A DNA stretch of 6,221 nt, taken from Clostridia bacterium (lineage in GTDB: Bacteria; Bacillota; Clostridia; Christensenellales; CAG-314). Positions 1 through 5,818 of this stretch are shown piece after piece. The notes below the pieces were generated by a model. The model ran no database searches and was not told the DNA's origin. It saw only the letters and a list, made by a program, of their open reading frames with translations. Position 1 is the first letter of the stretch. Each line of letters begins with the position of its first letter. The stretch lies in contig JAQUSX010000048.1 of the NCBI GenBank assembly GCA_028710055.1, forward strand, positions 1 to 6,221, written 5' to 3'. Both the position numbers and the translations under genes were made by a program.

Positions 1-278
1 AATATTAACATACTGCGGAAGAAAATTCAAATATTATCTCGAATAATTAGCAATCTATTTAAATCAATTCTGGAATGACTTAAATCTTTTTTGATTTCTT
101 TATCTGAATAATTATAGTTACAGCAAAAAATGCAAACAAAAAATACCGCAAATTTCTTGCGGTATTTTTGTTTTTTTTGATTTAAACAATTTTTAATAAC
201 TGATTTTACCTTTAAATCTTTGTTTCGTTTTTTAAATTGCAAGTATCCTTTAGATTGCGTAAAATTTAATTAAAAAAA
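1..278. other. AT-rich stretch without a supported gene, downstream of rny
   Basis: Apart from the terminator at 138-178 I see nothing that supports a gene. A minus-strand frame from a TTG at 242 to 27 (71 codons) runs straight through the terminator hairpin. It is Lys/Asn/Ile-rich and looks like chance, despite an AAAGGA just before it. On the plus strand, frames open at the left edge stop at 44-46 and 76-78. Either could be the tail of a convergent gene, but too little is visible to say. Confidence 0.7.
138..178. terminator. Strong, probably bidirectional intrinsic terminator downstream of rny
   Basis: A perfect 13-bp inverted repeat (139-151 with 157-169, core ACCGCAA/TTGCGGT) has a 5-nt loop (152-156). 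On the minus strand it ends in a T-run and can terminate rny, whose stop is about 110 nt earlier. On the plus strand it is followed by T5-G-T8, an even stronger U-tract. It could therefore also end a convergent gene lying left of the window, which I cannot see. Confidence 0.88.
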
Positions 279-1877
279 TTATTTCGCGAAATCAATGCTG
301 CGAGTTTCCCTTATGACGTTAACCTTGATTTGTCCAGGGTACTCCAATTCGCTTTCGATTTTTTTAGCGATATCGCGAGCCAGTAAAACTGTGTTTTCGT
401 CGTTAACCACTTCGGGTTTTACGATTATGCGAATTTCTCTACCCGCTTGAACTGCGAATGATTTTTGTACGCCTTCGAACGCGTTTGCGATTTCTTCAAG
501 TTTTTCCAAACGTTTAACGTAATTTTCGATAGTTTCGCGTCTTGCTCCGGGTCTTGCTCCCGAAACAGCGTCTGCCGCGGCAACTAATACCGCCTCTATG
601 GTCATAGGCTCCACGTCGCCGTGATGGGCTTGAATAGCGTTAACAACTTCTTTGCTTTCCTTGTATTTTTTTGCCAAGTCAGCGCCGATTTGAACGTGAG
701 TGCCCTCTACTTCATGGTCTACGGCTTTGCCGATATCGTGCAGCAGTCCCGCGCGCTTTGCAAGCGTCACGTCAACGCCCAGTTCCGACGCCATCATTCC
801 CGCAAGGTATGCTACTTCGATAGAATGATTGAGTACGTTTTGTCCGTAACTCGTGCGGTATTTCAGTCTGCCCAAAAGTTTGATAACTTCGGGGTGAAGT
901 CCAAATACTCCCGTATCGAATGAAGCTGCTTCGCCCGCTTCTTTTATGGTTACGTCCATTTCCTTGCGGACTTTTTCCACCATTTCTTCTATACGGGCGG
1001 GATGAATACGACCGTCTGTGATAAGCTTTTCGATAGCTATACGAGCTATTTGACGTCTTATCGGGTCAAATCCCGACAGAATAACGACTTCGGGAGTGTC
1101 GTCGATAATAAGCTCGACGCCCGTCGCGTTTTCAAGCGCTCTAATGTTTCTGCCTTCTCTGCCTATCAAACGACCTTTCATTTCGTCGTTGGGCAAAGGT
1201 ATGGTAGTAACGGTAGATTCGGAAACTTGGTCAGACGCACAACGCTGAATCGCGCTGCTAACAATCTCTCTAGCGCGTTTATCACCGTTTTCTTTCGCTT
1301 CGGCCTCGATTTTTCTAACGATAACGGCCGCGTCTTTTCTCGCCTCGGAAGTCATTGCTTCAACCAAAGATTGTTTGGCTTCGTCTTTTGACATCTGTGC
1401 GGCTTTTTCCAGCTCTGCAATTAATTTCTCATTAAACTTGTCAACTTCAGTAAGTTTTTTGTCAATTTCGGATTGTTTTTGACTTATCGCTTTTTGCTGT
1501 TGTTCGAGTTGCTCGGATTTTTTTGTAAGTGTTTCTTCCTTTTTGTCCAAAAGTTCTTCTCTTTGAATCATTCGGGTTTCCTGACGTTGAAGCTCCGAGC
1601 GGCGTTCTTTCGTCTGTCTTTCAAATTCTGTTTTTAGTTTTAGCGTTTCTTCCTTTGCTTCGAGTATAGCCTCTTTTTTTAGCGTTTTGGCTTCTGATTT
1701 TGCTTCGTCAACGATAGACTGAGCAACGTTTTTTGCATTTCCAATTTTATTATTTATGATTTGCCTGTTAATAAAATAACCCAATGCGCCGCCAGCGATA
1801 ATGGCTATAATCGGCAACACTATCAATAATACCGTATTGCCGTCAGCAAAGAAGGAAAGTAATGATAAATAATGCAT
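279..1877 (-). CDS. rny: Ribonuclease Y
   Basis: RNase Y is the membrane-anchored endoribonuclease that starts bulk mRNA decay and processing in many Firmicutes. From the chosen start it is 532 aa, near the usual size (about 520). Its layout is a single N-terminal membrane segment (about 15-36); a long charged coiled coil rich in K, E and Q (about 45-215); a KH RNA-binding domain (about 225-285) with [10 protein letters not shown] at 236-245; and a metal-dependent HD domain with H351, the LLHDIGK doublet H380-D381, HH at 418-419 and D436. The tail [21 protein letters not shown] is family-typical. An upstream in-frame ATG at 1887-1889 is unlikely to be the start. GGAGG at 1883-1887 overlaps that codon and sits 5 nt before the ATG at 1875-1877, while nothing like a Shine-Dalgarno sequence precedes the upstream ATG. 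The gene follows the recA terminator and has its own promoter candidate at 1976-2004. No spoVS follows within the window. Confidence 0.98.
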   Translation of the reverse strand: MHYLSLLSFFADGNTVLLIVLPIIAIIAGGALGYFINRQIINNKIGNAKNVAQSIVDEAKSEAKTLKKEAILEAKEETLKLKTEFERQTKERRSELQRQETRMIQREELLDKKEETLTKKSEQLEQQQKAISQKQSEIDKKLTEVDKFNEKLIAELEKAAQMSKDEAKQSLVEAMTSEARKDAAVIVRKIEAEAKENGDKRAREIVSSAIQRCASDQVSESTVTTIPLPNDEMKGRLIGREGRNIRALENATGVELIIDDTPEVVILSGFDPIRRQIARIAIEKLITDGRIHPARIEEMVEKVRKEMDVTIKEAGEAASFDTGVFGLHPEVIKLLGRLKYRTSYGQNVLNHSIEVAYLAGMMASELGVDVTLAKRAGLLHDIGKAVDHEVEGTHVQIGADLAKKYKESKEVVNAIQAHHGDVEPMTIEAVLVAAADAVSGARPGARRETIENYVKRLEKLEEIANAFEGVQKSFAVQAGREIRIIVKPEVVNDENTVLLARDIAKKIESELEYPGQIKVNVIRETRSIDFAK

Positions 1878-1882
1878 AAATT

Positions 1883-1887
1883 CCTCC
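1883..1887 (-). promoter_or_regulatory. Ribosome binding site that fixes the rny start
   Basis: The minus strand reads GGAGG, then AATTT, then ATG at 1875-1877. This is a consensus Shine-Dalgarno sequence at a standard 5-nt spacing. It overlaps the upstream in-frame ATG (1887-1889), which therefore cannot use it. The 15-20 nt before that upstream ATG are A/T-rich with no purine-rich Shine-Dalgarno match. The site supports a start four codons downstream of the longest open frame. Confidence 0.85.
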
Positions 1888-1908
1888 ATATTATGTTTTC
1901 AATTTTCA

Positions 1909-1919
1909 GTTAAGGCAAA
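1909..1919. repeat. 11-bp direct repeat, copy near the rny start
   Basis: GTTAAGGCAAA here is identical to the copy at 2023-2033, with 114 nt between their starts. This copy is in the predicted rny leader, about 30 nt before the start codon. The identity stops on both sides after 11 bp. Confidence 0.5.
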
Positions 1920-1975
1920 ACACACGTTCGCCTATTTATATAATCAAGTCATATTAACTTAAATATACCAAATTT

Positions 1976-2004
1976 ATGATACAAAAAACCAAGGTAAAAG
2001 TCAA
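1976..2004 (-). promoter_or_regulatory. Sigma-A-type promoter for rny
   Basis: On the minus strand, TTGACT (2004-1999, 5/6 to consensus) is followed by a 17-nt spacer and TATCAT (1981-1976, 5/6). It lies just after the recA terminator and upstream of rny, where a promoter is needed. The predicted start is around 1969, giving a leader of about 90 nt. A second, weaker -10-like TATAAA at 1935-1940 has only a poor -35 (TTAAGT, 16-nt spacer). Confidence 0.75.
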
Positions 2005-2022
2005 GTAGTCTAGGATTAAAAT

Positions 2023-2033
2023 GTTAAGGCAAA
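2023..2033. repeat. 11-bp direct repeat, copy upstream of the rny promoter
   Basis: GTTAAGGCAAA matches 1909-1919 exactly. This copy sits at the downstream edge of the recA terminator and about 20 bp upstream of the rny -35, so the two copies bracket the promoter. Its function is unknown. Confidence 0.5.
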
Positions 2034-2069
2034 TAAAAAACCCTTAGAAAAATGATTTCGAAGGGTTTT
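2031..2069 (-). terminator. Intrinsic terminator of recA
   Basis: The arms 2037-2045 and 2061-2069 pair over 9 bp (AAAACCCTT with AAGGGTTTT). After one A/G mismatch, an inner 4-bp stem (2047-2050 with 2056-2059) closes a short loop. On the minus strand the hairpin runs into TTTTTTATTT. It starts 21 nt after the recA stop and separates recA from rny, although some read-through is possible. Confidence 0.88.
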
Positions 2070-2090
2070 CAAAGGAAATTTCAGTTATTT

Positions 2091-3125
2091 TTAGTCCGAA
2101 ACTTCGTCCGTGTCGTCAGATGCCGTTTTTGTTTCGTGAGACTCGAATTTTGCACGGATAAGTTTTTCAAGTTCCGCCATAAAAGCGGGATTGGTTTCAA
2201 AGTAAGTCTTTACGTTTTCTTTGCCCTGCCCTATGCGCTCGCCGTTGTAACTGAACCAGGAACCGCTTTTTTCAACGATGCCGTTATCGATAGCAAGGTC
2301 AAGTATGCAGCCAGACTGCGAAATGCCTTTGCCGTACATTATATCAAATTCCGCAAGTTTGAACGGCGGAGCAAGTTTGTTTTTTACCACTTTTATTTTT
2401 GTACGGTTACCCACTACGTCGGTACCGTTTTTTATTTGGTCAATTTTTCTTACGTCCAAGCGTACGCTGGCGTAAAATTTTAACGCTTTTCCGCCGGGAG
2501 TCGTTTCGGGTGAACCGAACATAACGCCGACTTTTTCACGAAGCTGATTGATAAAAATAATACAAGTGTTAGATTTACTGACGATTGCCGCTAATTTACG
2601 CAACGCCTGCGACATCAAACGGGCTTGCAAACCTATATGCGAATCGCCCATATCGCCTTCTATTTCCGCCTTTGGCGTCAAAGCCGCGACCGAGTCGACA
2701 ACGATTAAGTCTATCGCGCTGCTGCGAACCAAATAATCGGCGATATCAAGCGCTTGTTCTCCGTTATCGGGCTGAGATACGTACAAATTTTCCAAATTTA
2801 CGCCCAAAGCGGAAGCGTATGTAGGATCGAGCGCGTGTTCCGCGTCTATAAAAGCCGCCGCGCCTCCCATTTTTTGAATTTCAGCGATAACATGCAAAGA
2901 AACGGTCGTTTTACCCGAAGATTCAGGTCCGTAAATCTCGATAATTCTTCCGCGCGGCACACCGCCTATGCCCAAGGCTATATCAAGTGTAAGACAGCCA
3001 GTAGGAATTACGTCTATATTTCTTGTAGCGGCGGTCTCACCGAGTTTCATTATCGCGCCTTTGCCGAATTGTTTTTCAATTTGCAATATTGCCTGCTCTA
3101 ACGCTTTTTTCTTGTCGTCAGTCAT
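2091..3125 (-). CDS. recA: Recombinase RecA
   Basis: RecA forms ATP-dependent filaments on single-stranded DNA, drives homologous strand exchange, and as a co-protease triggers LexA cleavage where an SOS system exists. The protein is full length (344 aa). Visible features are an N-terminal helix region ([20 protein letters not shown]), Walker A GPESSGKT (66-73), the catalytic glutamate region [10 protein letters not shown] (E96), Walker B LIVVDS (140-145), loop L1 around 156-165, loop L2 around 195-210 ([21 protein letters not shown]), and an acidic tail ending DDTDEVSD. The start is ATG with an AGGAGA Shine-Dalgarno sequence at 3132-3137, 6 nt away. It follows cinA by 15 nt and ends 21 nt before an intrinsic terminator. 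No recX follows it. I see no CGAAC-N4-GTTCG-type SOS box just upstream; a candidate promoter lies inside cinA at 3267-3296. Confidence 0.99.
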   Translation of the reverse strand: MTDDKKKALEQAILQIEKQFGKGAIMKLGETAATRNIDVIPTGCLTLDIALGIGGVPRGRIIEIYGPESSGKTTVSLHVIAEIQKMGGAAAFIDAEHALDPTYASALGVNLENLYVSQPDNGEQALDIADYLVRSSAIDLIVVDSVAALTPKAEIEGDMGDSHIGLQARLMSQALRKLAAIVSKSNTCIIFINQLREKVGVMFGSPETTPGGKALKFYASVRLDVRKIDQIKNGTDVVGNRTKIKVVKNKLAPPFKLAEFDIMYGKGISQSGCILDLAIDNGIVEKSGSWFSYNGERIGQGKENVKTYFETNPAFMAELEKLIRAKFESHETKTASDDTDEVSD

Positions 3126-3140
3126 TATTTTTCTCCTAAA

Positions 3141-3875
3141 TTAGTGTGATTTCATAAATTTTATCATCATAAATAACGCCATGTTTGCGGATTTTTGGCG
3201 TATATCTTCTCGGTCGCCATTAAAAAAGTATTTTTTTGTAAAAATAAAGTCGCTGTTTCCTACGGAAATATAACACAGCCCGACTGGCTTTGTCAAGCTG
3301 CCGCCTGTAGGTCCAGCTATGCCCGTGGTAGACAAGGCGTAATCCGCTCTGCCGTCCGTAAGCCCTTTGCACATAGCGAGCGAAACCTCTTCCGACACCG
3401 CTCCGTATTGTTCGATAGTTTTCTCATCGACACCCAGCCGTTCAATTTTTGACTTGTTAGAATACGTTACGACGCCTTCCAAAAAAATCTTGCTCGCACC
3501 TGAGTTTTGCACTATTTTGTCGCAAATAAGACCACCCGTAAGCGATTCGGCGACTGATAACGCGCTTTGACGTATACTAAGCATTTCAACTACGACTTTT
3601 CCTAAAGATTCGTTGCTTTCGGCGTAAATTTTTTCACCAAAAAGGTTGTAAACCGAAGTTAAAACCGTGTTGGAAACCTCATAAGTGAATTTTATTTGTT
3701 CAAATTGAAATATCAAAAGCGTGTCCAAAAAATCCGTCTGGAATCTGCAACGGTATTTGGAATACAAGCCGCTTTCAAACAATATTTTCTCAATTTCTTC
3801 GCTTTCAAGCCCGAAAATTTTGAATTCGAGTAGTTTCGTATCGGCATTACGGCTTTCAACTGAAATATCTGTCAA
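3141..3875 (-). CDS. cinA: CinA-like protein lacking the N-terminal MoCF domain (KH-like plus NMN amidase domain)
   Basis: The C-terminal half matches the CinA C-terminal (PncC) domain, which deamidates nicotinamide mononucleotide in NAD salvage. Visible motifs are AESLTGG (109-115), YSNKSK (138-143), YGAVSEEV (157-164), STTGIAGPTGG (182-192) and KPVG (196-199). Residues about 12-90 (from TKLLEFKIFG to EKIYAESNESLGKVV) correspond to the middle KH-like domain of full-length CinA. The N-terminal molybdopterin-binding-like (COG1058) domain of about 170 residues, which carries pyrophosphatase activity in studied homologues, is absent; full-length CinA is about 410 aa, this one 244. TAG and TAA codons lie directly upstream in frame, and only 36 nt separate it from intact pgsA, so no missing 5' part is hidden here. 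The start is TTG, with a weak AGGCGG ribosome site at 3885-3890; no other early start is in frame. The amidase motifs are intact, so that activity is likely kept (inference). It lies 15 nt before recA. Confidence 0.9.
   Translation of the reverse strand: MTDISVESRNADTKLLEFKIFGLESEEIEKILFESGLYSKYRCRFQTDFLDTLLIFQFEQIKFTYEVSNTVLTSVYNLFGEKIYAESNESLGKVVVEMLSIRQSALSVAESLTGGLICDKIVQNSGASKIFLEGVVTYSNKSKIERLGVDEKTIEQYGAVSEEVSLAMCKGLTDGRADYALSTTGIAGPTGGSLTKPVGLCYISVGNSDFIFTKKYFFNGDREDIRQKSANMALFMMIKFMKSH
3256..3268. repeat. Short inverted repeat at the predicted start of the intragenic recA promoter
   Basis: TTTCC-TAC-GGAAA is a perfect inverted repeat with 5-nt arms and a 3-nt spacer. It touches the end of the candidate -10 (3267-3272) and covers the expected start near 3260. 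That is a place where an operator could act. It lies within cinA codons (ISVGN) and may be chance. It does not match the Firmicute LexA box. Confidence 0.3.
3267..3296 (-). promoter_or_regulatory. Candidate intragenic promoter for recA, inside cinA
   Basis: The minus strand carries a perfect TTGACA (3296-3291), an 18-nt spacer and TATATT (3272-3267, 5/6 to TATAAT). TGT just before the -10 fits the extended -10 (TGn). It lies in the cinA codons for SLTKPVGLCYI, about 140 nt before the recA ATG. The sequence match is strong. Use in vivo is inferred, because the bases are also constrained by coding, notably the conserved KPVG motif. Confidence 0.5.
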
Positions 3876-3884
3876 TTTTTACTA

Positions 3885-3890
3885 CCGCCT
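3885..3890 (-). promoter_or_regulatory. Weak ribosome binding site of cinA
   Basis: The minus strand reads AGGCGG, one mismatch from AGGAGG, 9 nt before the TTG start. In-frame TAG and TAA codons lie between it and the TTG, so initiation at or after 3875 is forced. The weak site and TTG start suggest modest translation. Confidence 0.5.
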
Positions 3891-3911
3891 AATAAATTAA
3901 GTCGCCTATTT

Positions 3912-4508
3912 TTATTCTTGTTTAAAAACAGACTTATTTTGAACCAAATATACTATGCCTGAAATAATAGTCAAAATGGTCGCTATCGTTATCATTATGT
4001 AGCCAGCGTAATATACTACGTTATAAATAGTTGTATAAAGCGTAGATGACATAGTTGTTTTTAAGATAAAGAAAAACTTTGTTAAAAACAACAGCGGTAT
4101 AGCGATGTCTTGAACAAAAGTTTTAGCCTTGCCGTAGATGTTAGCGTGAATTATCACGTTTTTACTTGCGGCTATCTGGCGCACTATGCTTATCAAAAGC
4201 TCTCTAGCTATGATTATCGCTCCGAATACGGCGCAAATCCAGCTCGGCGAAAGCGGGCAGTCGTACGCTATCAAAAACAATGCGAATAAAACCAACAGCT
4301 TGTCCGCTATCGGGTCGAGAAGTTTACCCAAATCCGTAACCATATTGTATTTTCGCGCGATGTAGCCGTCTAAAAAGTCGGTCAACGCCGCTATTATAAA
4401 AATATTCGTCGCCCAAAGCGCTGCGTAATTAAAGTTTAATAAATAAACGACAGTCATTACGGGTATTAAAACTATTCTCACAATCGAGATTTTGTTGGGT
4501 AAATTCAT
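3912..4508 (-). CDS. pgsA: CDP-diacylglycerol--glycerol-3-phosphate 3-phosphatidyltransferase
   Basis: PgsA makes phosphatidylglycerophosphate from CDP-diacylglycerol and glycerol-3-phosphate, the committed step towards phosphatidylglycerol and cardiolipin, in the cytoplasmic membrane. The 198-aa protein has the complete CDP-alcohol phosphotransferase signature: D44, D47-G48, A51-R52, G61, D65 and D69. This fits D-x2-DG-x2-AR-x8-G-x3-D-x3-D exactly. Several hydrophobic segments surround it (around residues 8-24, 30-43, 70-82, 88-108 and two near the C-terminus). The early sequence NLPNKISIVRIVLIPV is typical of PgsA. The length is normal for the family. The ATG shares ATGA with the rimO stop, and an AGGAGA Shine-Dalgarno sequence at 4515-4520 lies inside rimO with 6 nt spacing, so the two are probably translationally coupled. 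Another CDP-alcohol transferase (for example PssA) is possible but less likely, given the motif context and gene order. Confidence 0.93.
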   Translation of the reverse strand: MNLPNKISIVRIVLIPVMTVVYLLNFNYAALWATNIFIIAALTDFLDGYIARKYNMVTDLGKLLDPIADKLLVLFALFLIAYDCPLSPSWICAVFGAIIIARELLISIVRQIAASKNVIIHANIYGKAKTFVQDIAIPLLFLTKFFFILKTTMSSTLYTTIYNVVYYAGYIMITIATILTIISGIVYLVQNKSVFKQE

Positions 4509-5818
4509 TTTACTTCTCCTATTAAATCGTATTTATCGTAATCGGTAACTTTTACAGAAACATATTCGCCTATTAACAAAGGTCTATGGGAATAAATTTT
4601 GACAATTCCGTCTATTTCGGGCGACTGAAAATCAGTTCTGCCTATATAATAATCCCCCGCGTCTTCGTCTATAACGCACTTCAAAACTTGTCCGACATAG
4701 CCGCGATTAAGTTTTTTTACAATTTTTGACTGGGTAGCGTAAAGCTCCTTTACACGCTTTTGTTTGGTCTTTTCGTTAATTTGTTCGGGCATTTTTGCCG
4801 CCGCGGTTCCGTCTTCACGAGAATACGCGAAAAAACCTACGTTATACAGTCTGTATTTAGTCAAAAATGATTTTATTTTATCGTGCTGTTGTTTTGTTTC
4901 GCCCGGAAAACCGCTTATAAAGGTACTTCTGACCTTTATTTCGGGGTATTTTTGCGTGAGTTTATCAAACAAATTTAACACCGAGCTTTCGTCGGATTTT
5001 CGGTTCATTCGTCTAAGAATTTCGCCGTCGACGTGCTGAAGCGGTATATCGATATACTTGCAAACTTTTTGGTTATTCTTGATTTCGTCTAGTAGTTCGT
5101 CGTTAACTAGCTCTGGGTAGCAATACAAAAGCCGTATGCGTTTAAGGTTTTTTATCTCGCTTAGTCTGCGTAAAAGCTCGACCGTTTGGACTTTGCCGTA
5201 TAAATCCAGTCCGTATTTCGTCACATCCTGCGCCACCAAAATGATTTCGCTGACGCCGTTCGAAACCAAGCCTTCCGCTTGCGCTATTATCTGCTCTATC
5301 GGATAAGAAAAAAAACGTCCTCTAATTTTTGGTATAAGGCAATAAGAGCAAAAATTGTCGCAGCCGTCCGATATTTTTAGATATGCGTAATGATAAGGCG
5401 TAGTAAGTAAACGCGGTTCCAAGCCCGTTTTTCGGGGCGTGGCGGGCATACATACCCTTTGTCCCTCCATTGTGCTTTTAACCGCTTCACATATATCAAA
5501 ATTTACTCCGCATACGCAGTCGGCTTCGGTCAGATTTTCATATATTTCTTTGTTGTAAAGCTCGGGCAGACAGCCCGTAATGATAATTTTTTTATTGTTT
5601 TCGCCGTTTTTTAACGTGCTTAAATCCAAAACCGTATCGATAGATTCTTTCCGCGCGGCTTCCAAAAAAGCGCAGGTGTTGACGATAACGATATCGGCGT
5701 TTTCGACTTGCGGAACGATTTCATATCCGTTATCGAGTAGTTTTTTCAGCATCATTTCGGTGTCGACACGGTTTTTGTCGCATCCGAGAGAAACGGCGCT
5801 AATTTTTGTTTTATTCAT
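4505..5818 (-). CDS. rimO: Ribosomal protein S12 methylthiotransferase RimO (radical SAM)
   Basis: RimO adds a methylthio group to a conserved aspartate of ribosomal protein S12, using two Fe-S clusters and S-adenosylmethionine in the cytoplasm. The N-terminal UPF0004/MTTase domain has the three expected cysteines, C13 (SLGCDKN), C49 (VNTCAF) and C83 (TGCLPE). The radical SAM motif is C153-x3-C157-x2-C160 in ISDGCDNFCSYC, followed by IPKIRGR. A C-terminal TRAM-like domain covers about the last 65 residues. The LLTTPYHYAYLKI run before the radical SAM motif is typical of RimO rather than MiaB or MtaB. I chose the ATG at 5818 (437 aa) because MNKTKISAVSLGC matches the family's short lead to the first cysteine. 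An in-frame TTG at 5836 would add six residues. Neither start has a strong Shine-Dalgarno sequence, so translation may be coupled to ftsK, whose stop it overlaps. The 3' end shares ATGA with pgsA. Confidence 0.95.
   Translation of the reverse strand: MNKTKISAVSLGCDKNRVDTEMMLKKLLDNGYEIVPQVENADIVIVNTCAFLEAARKESIDTVLDLSTLKNGENNKKIIITGCLPELYNKEIYENLTEADCVCGVNFDICEAVKSTMEGQRVCMPATPRKTGLEPRLLTTPYHYAYLKISDGCDNFCSYCLIPKIRGRFFSYPIEQIIAQAEGLVSNGVSEIILVAQDVTKYGLDLYGKVQTVELLRRLSEIKNLKRIRLLYCYPELVNDELLDEIKNNQKVCKYIDIPLQHVDGEILRRMNRKSDESSVLNLFDKLTQKYPEIKVRSTFISGFPGETKQQHDKIKSFLTKYRLYNVGFFAYSREDGTAAAKMPEQINEKTKQKRVKELYATQSKIVKKLNRGYVGQVLKCVIDEDAGDYYIGRTDFQSPEIDGIVKIYSHRPLLIGEYVSVKVTDYDKYDLIGEVK
4515..4520 (-). 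promoter_or_regulatory. Ribosome binding site of pgsA, inside the rimO 3' end
   Basis: The minus strand reads AGGAGA, 6 nt before the pgsA ATG (4506-4508) and within the last codons of rimO. Together with the ATGA stop/start overlap it points to translational coupling of rimO and pgsA. Confidence 0.8.

Noticed and set aside
1..78. The tail of a convergent plus-strand gene entering from the left edge
   Set aside because: Frames stop at 44-46 and 76-78, but the visible 14-25 codons match nothing I recognise and cannot be told from chance.
27..242. A 71-codon minus-strand reading frame downstream of rny, with AAAGGA just before a TTG start
   Set aside because: It runs through both arms of the strong terminator hairpin. 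Its composition is that of random AT-rich DNA (Lys, Asn, Ile, Tyr, Phe), and it shows no recognisable motif.
281..292. A 12-bp palindrome ATTTCGCGAAAT followed by a T-run at the rny stop, resembling a terminator
   Set aside because: It has no room for a loop except by unpairing the CGCG core, which leaves only four A/T pairs. The hairpin at 138-178 is a far better terminator.
476..489. A sequence resembling the Firmicute SOS box, CGAAC-GCGT-TTGCG
   Set aside because: The right half-site has two mismatches, and it lies deep inside rny near its 3' end, with no promoter or repair gene next to it.
1002..1391. A 129-codon plus-strand frame inside rny, and similar ones within recA (2052-2483, 2754-3101) and rimO
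   Set aside because: They lie antisense to unmistakable conserved genes, resemble no known family and have the look of reverse-strand shadows.
1928..1937. TCGCCTATTT shared with 3902-3911, and nearly with 4566-4574
   Set aside because: The copies lie in unrelated contexts (a leader, an intergenic gap and a coding region). A shared 10-mer in a 6-kb AT-rich sequence is not surprising.
3849..3878. TTGACA at the cinA start codon as a possible -35
   Set aside because: At 17-18 nt spacing the -10 would be CGTAAT or worse, lacking the key first TA. It is unlikely to be a working promoter.
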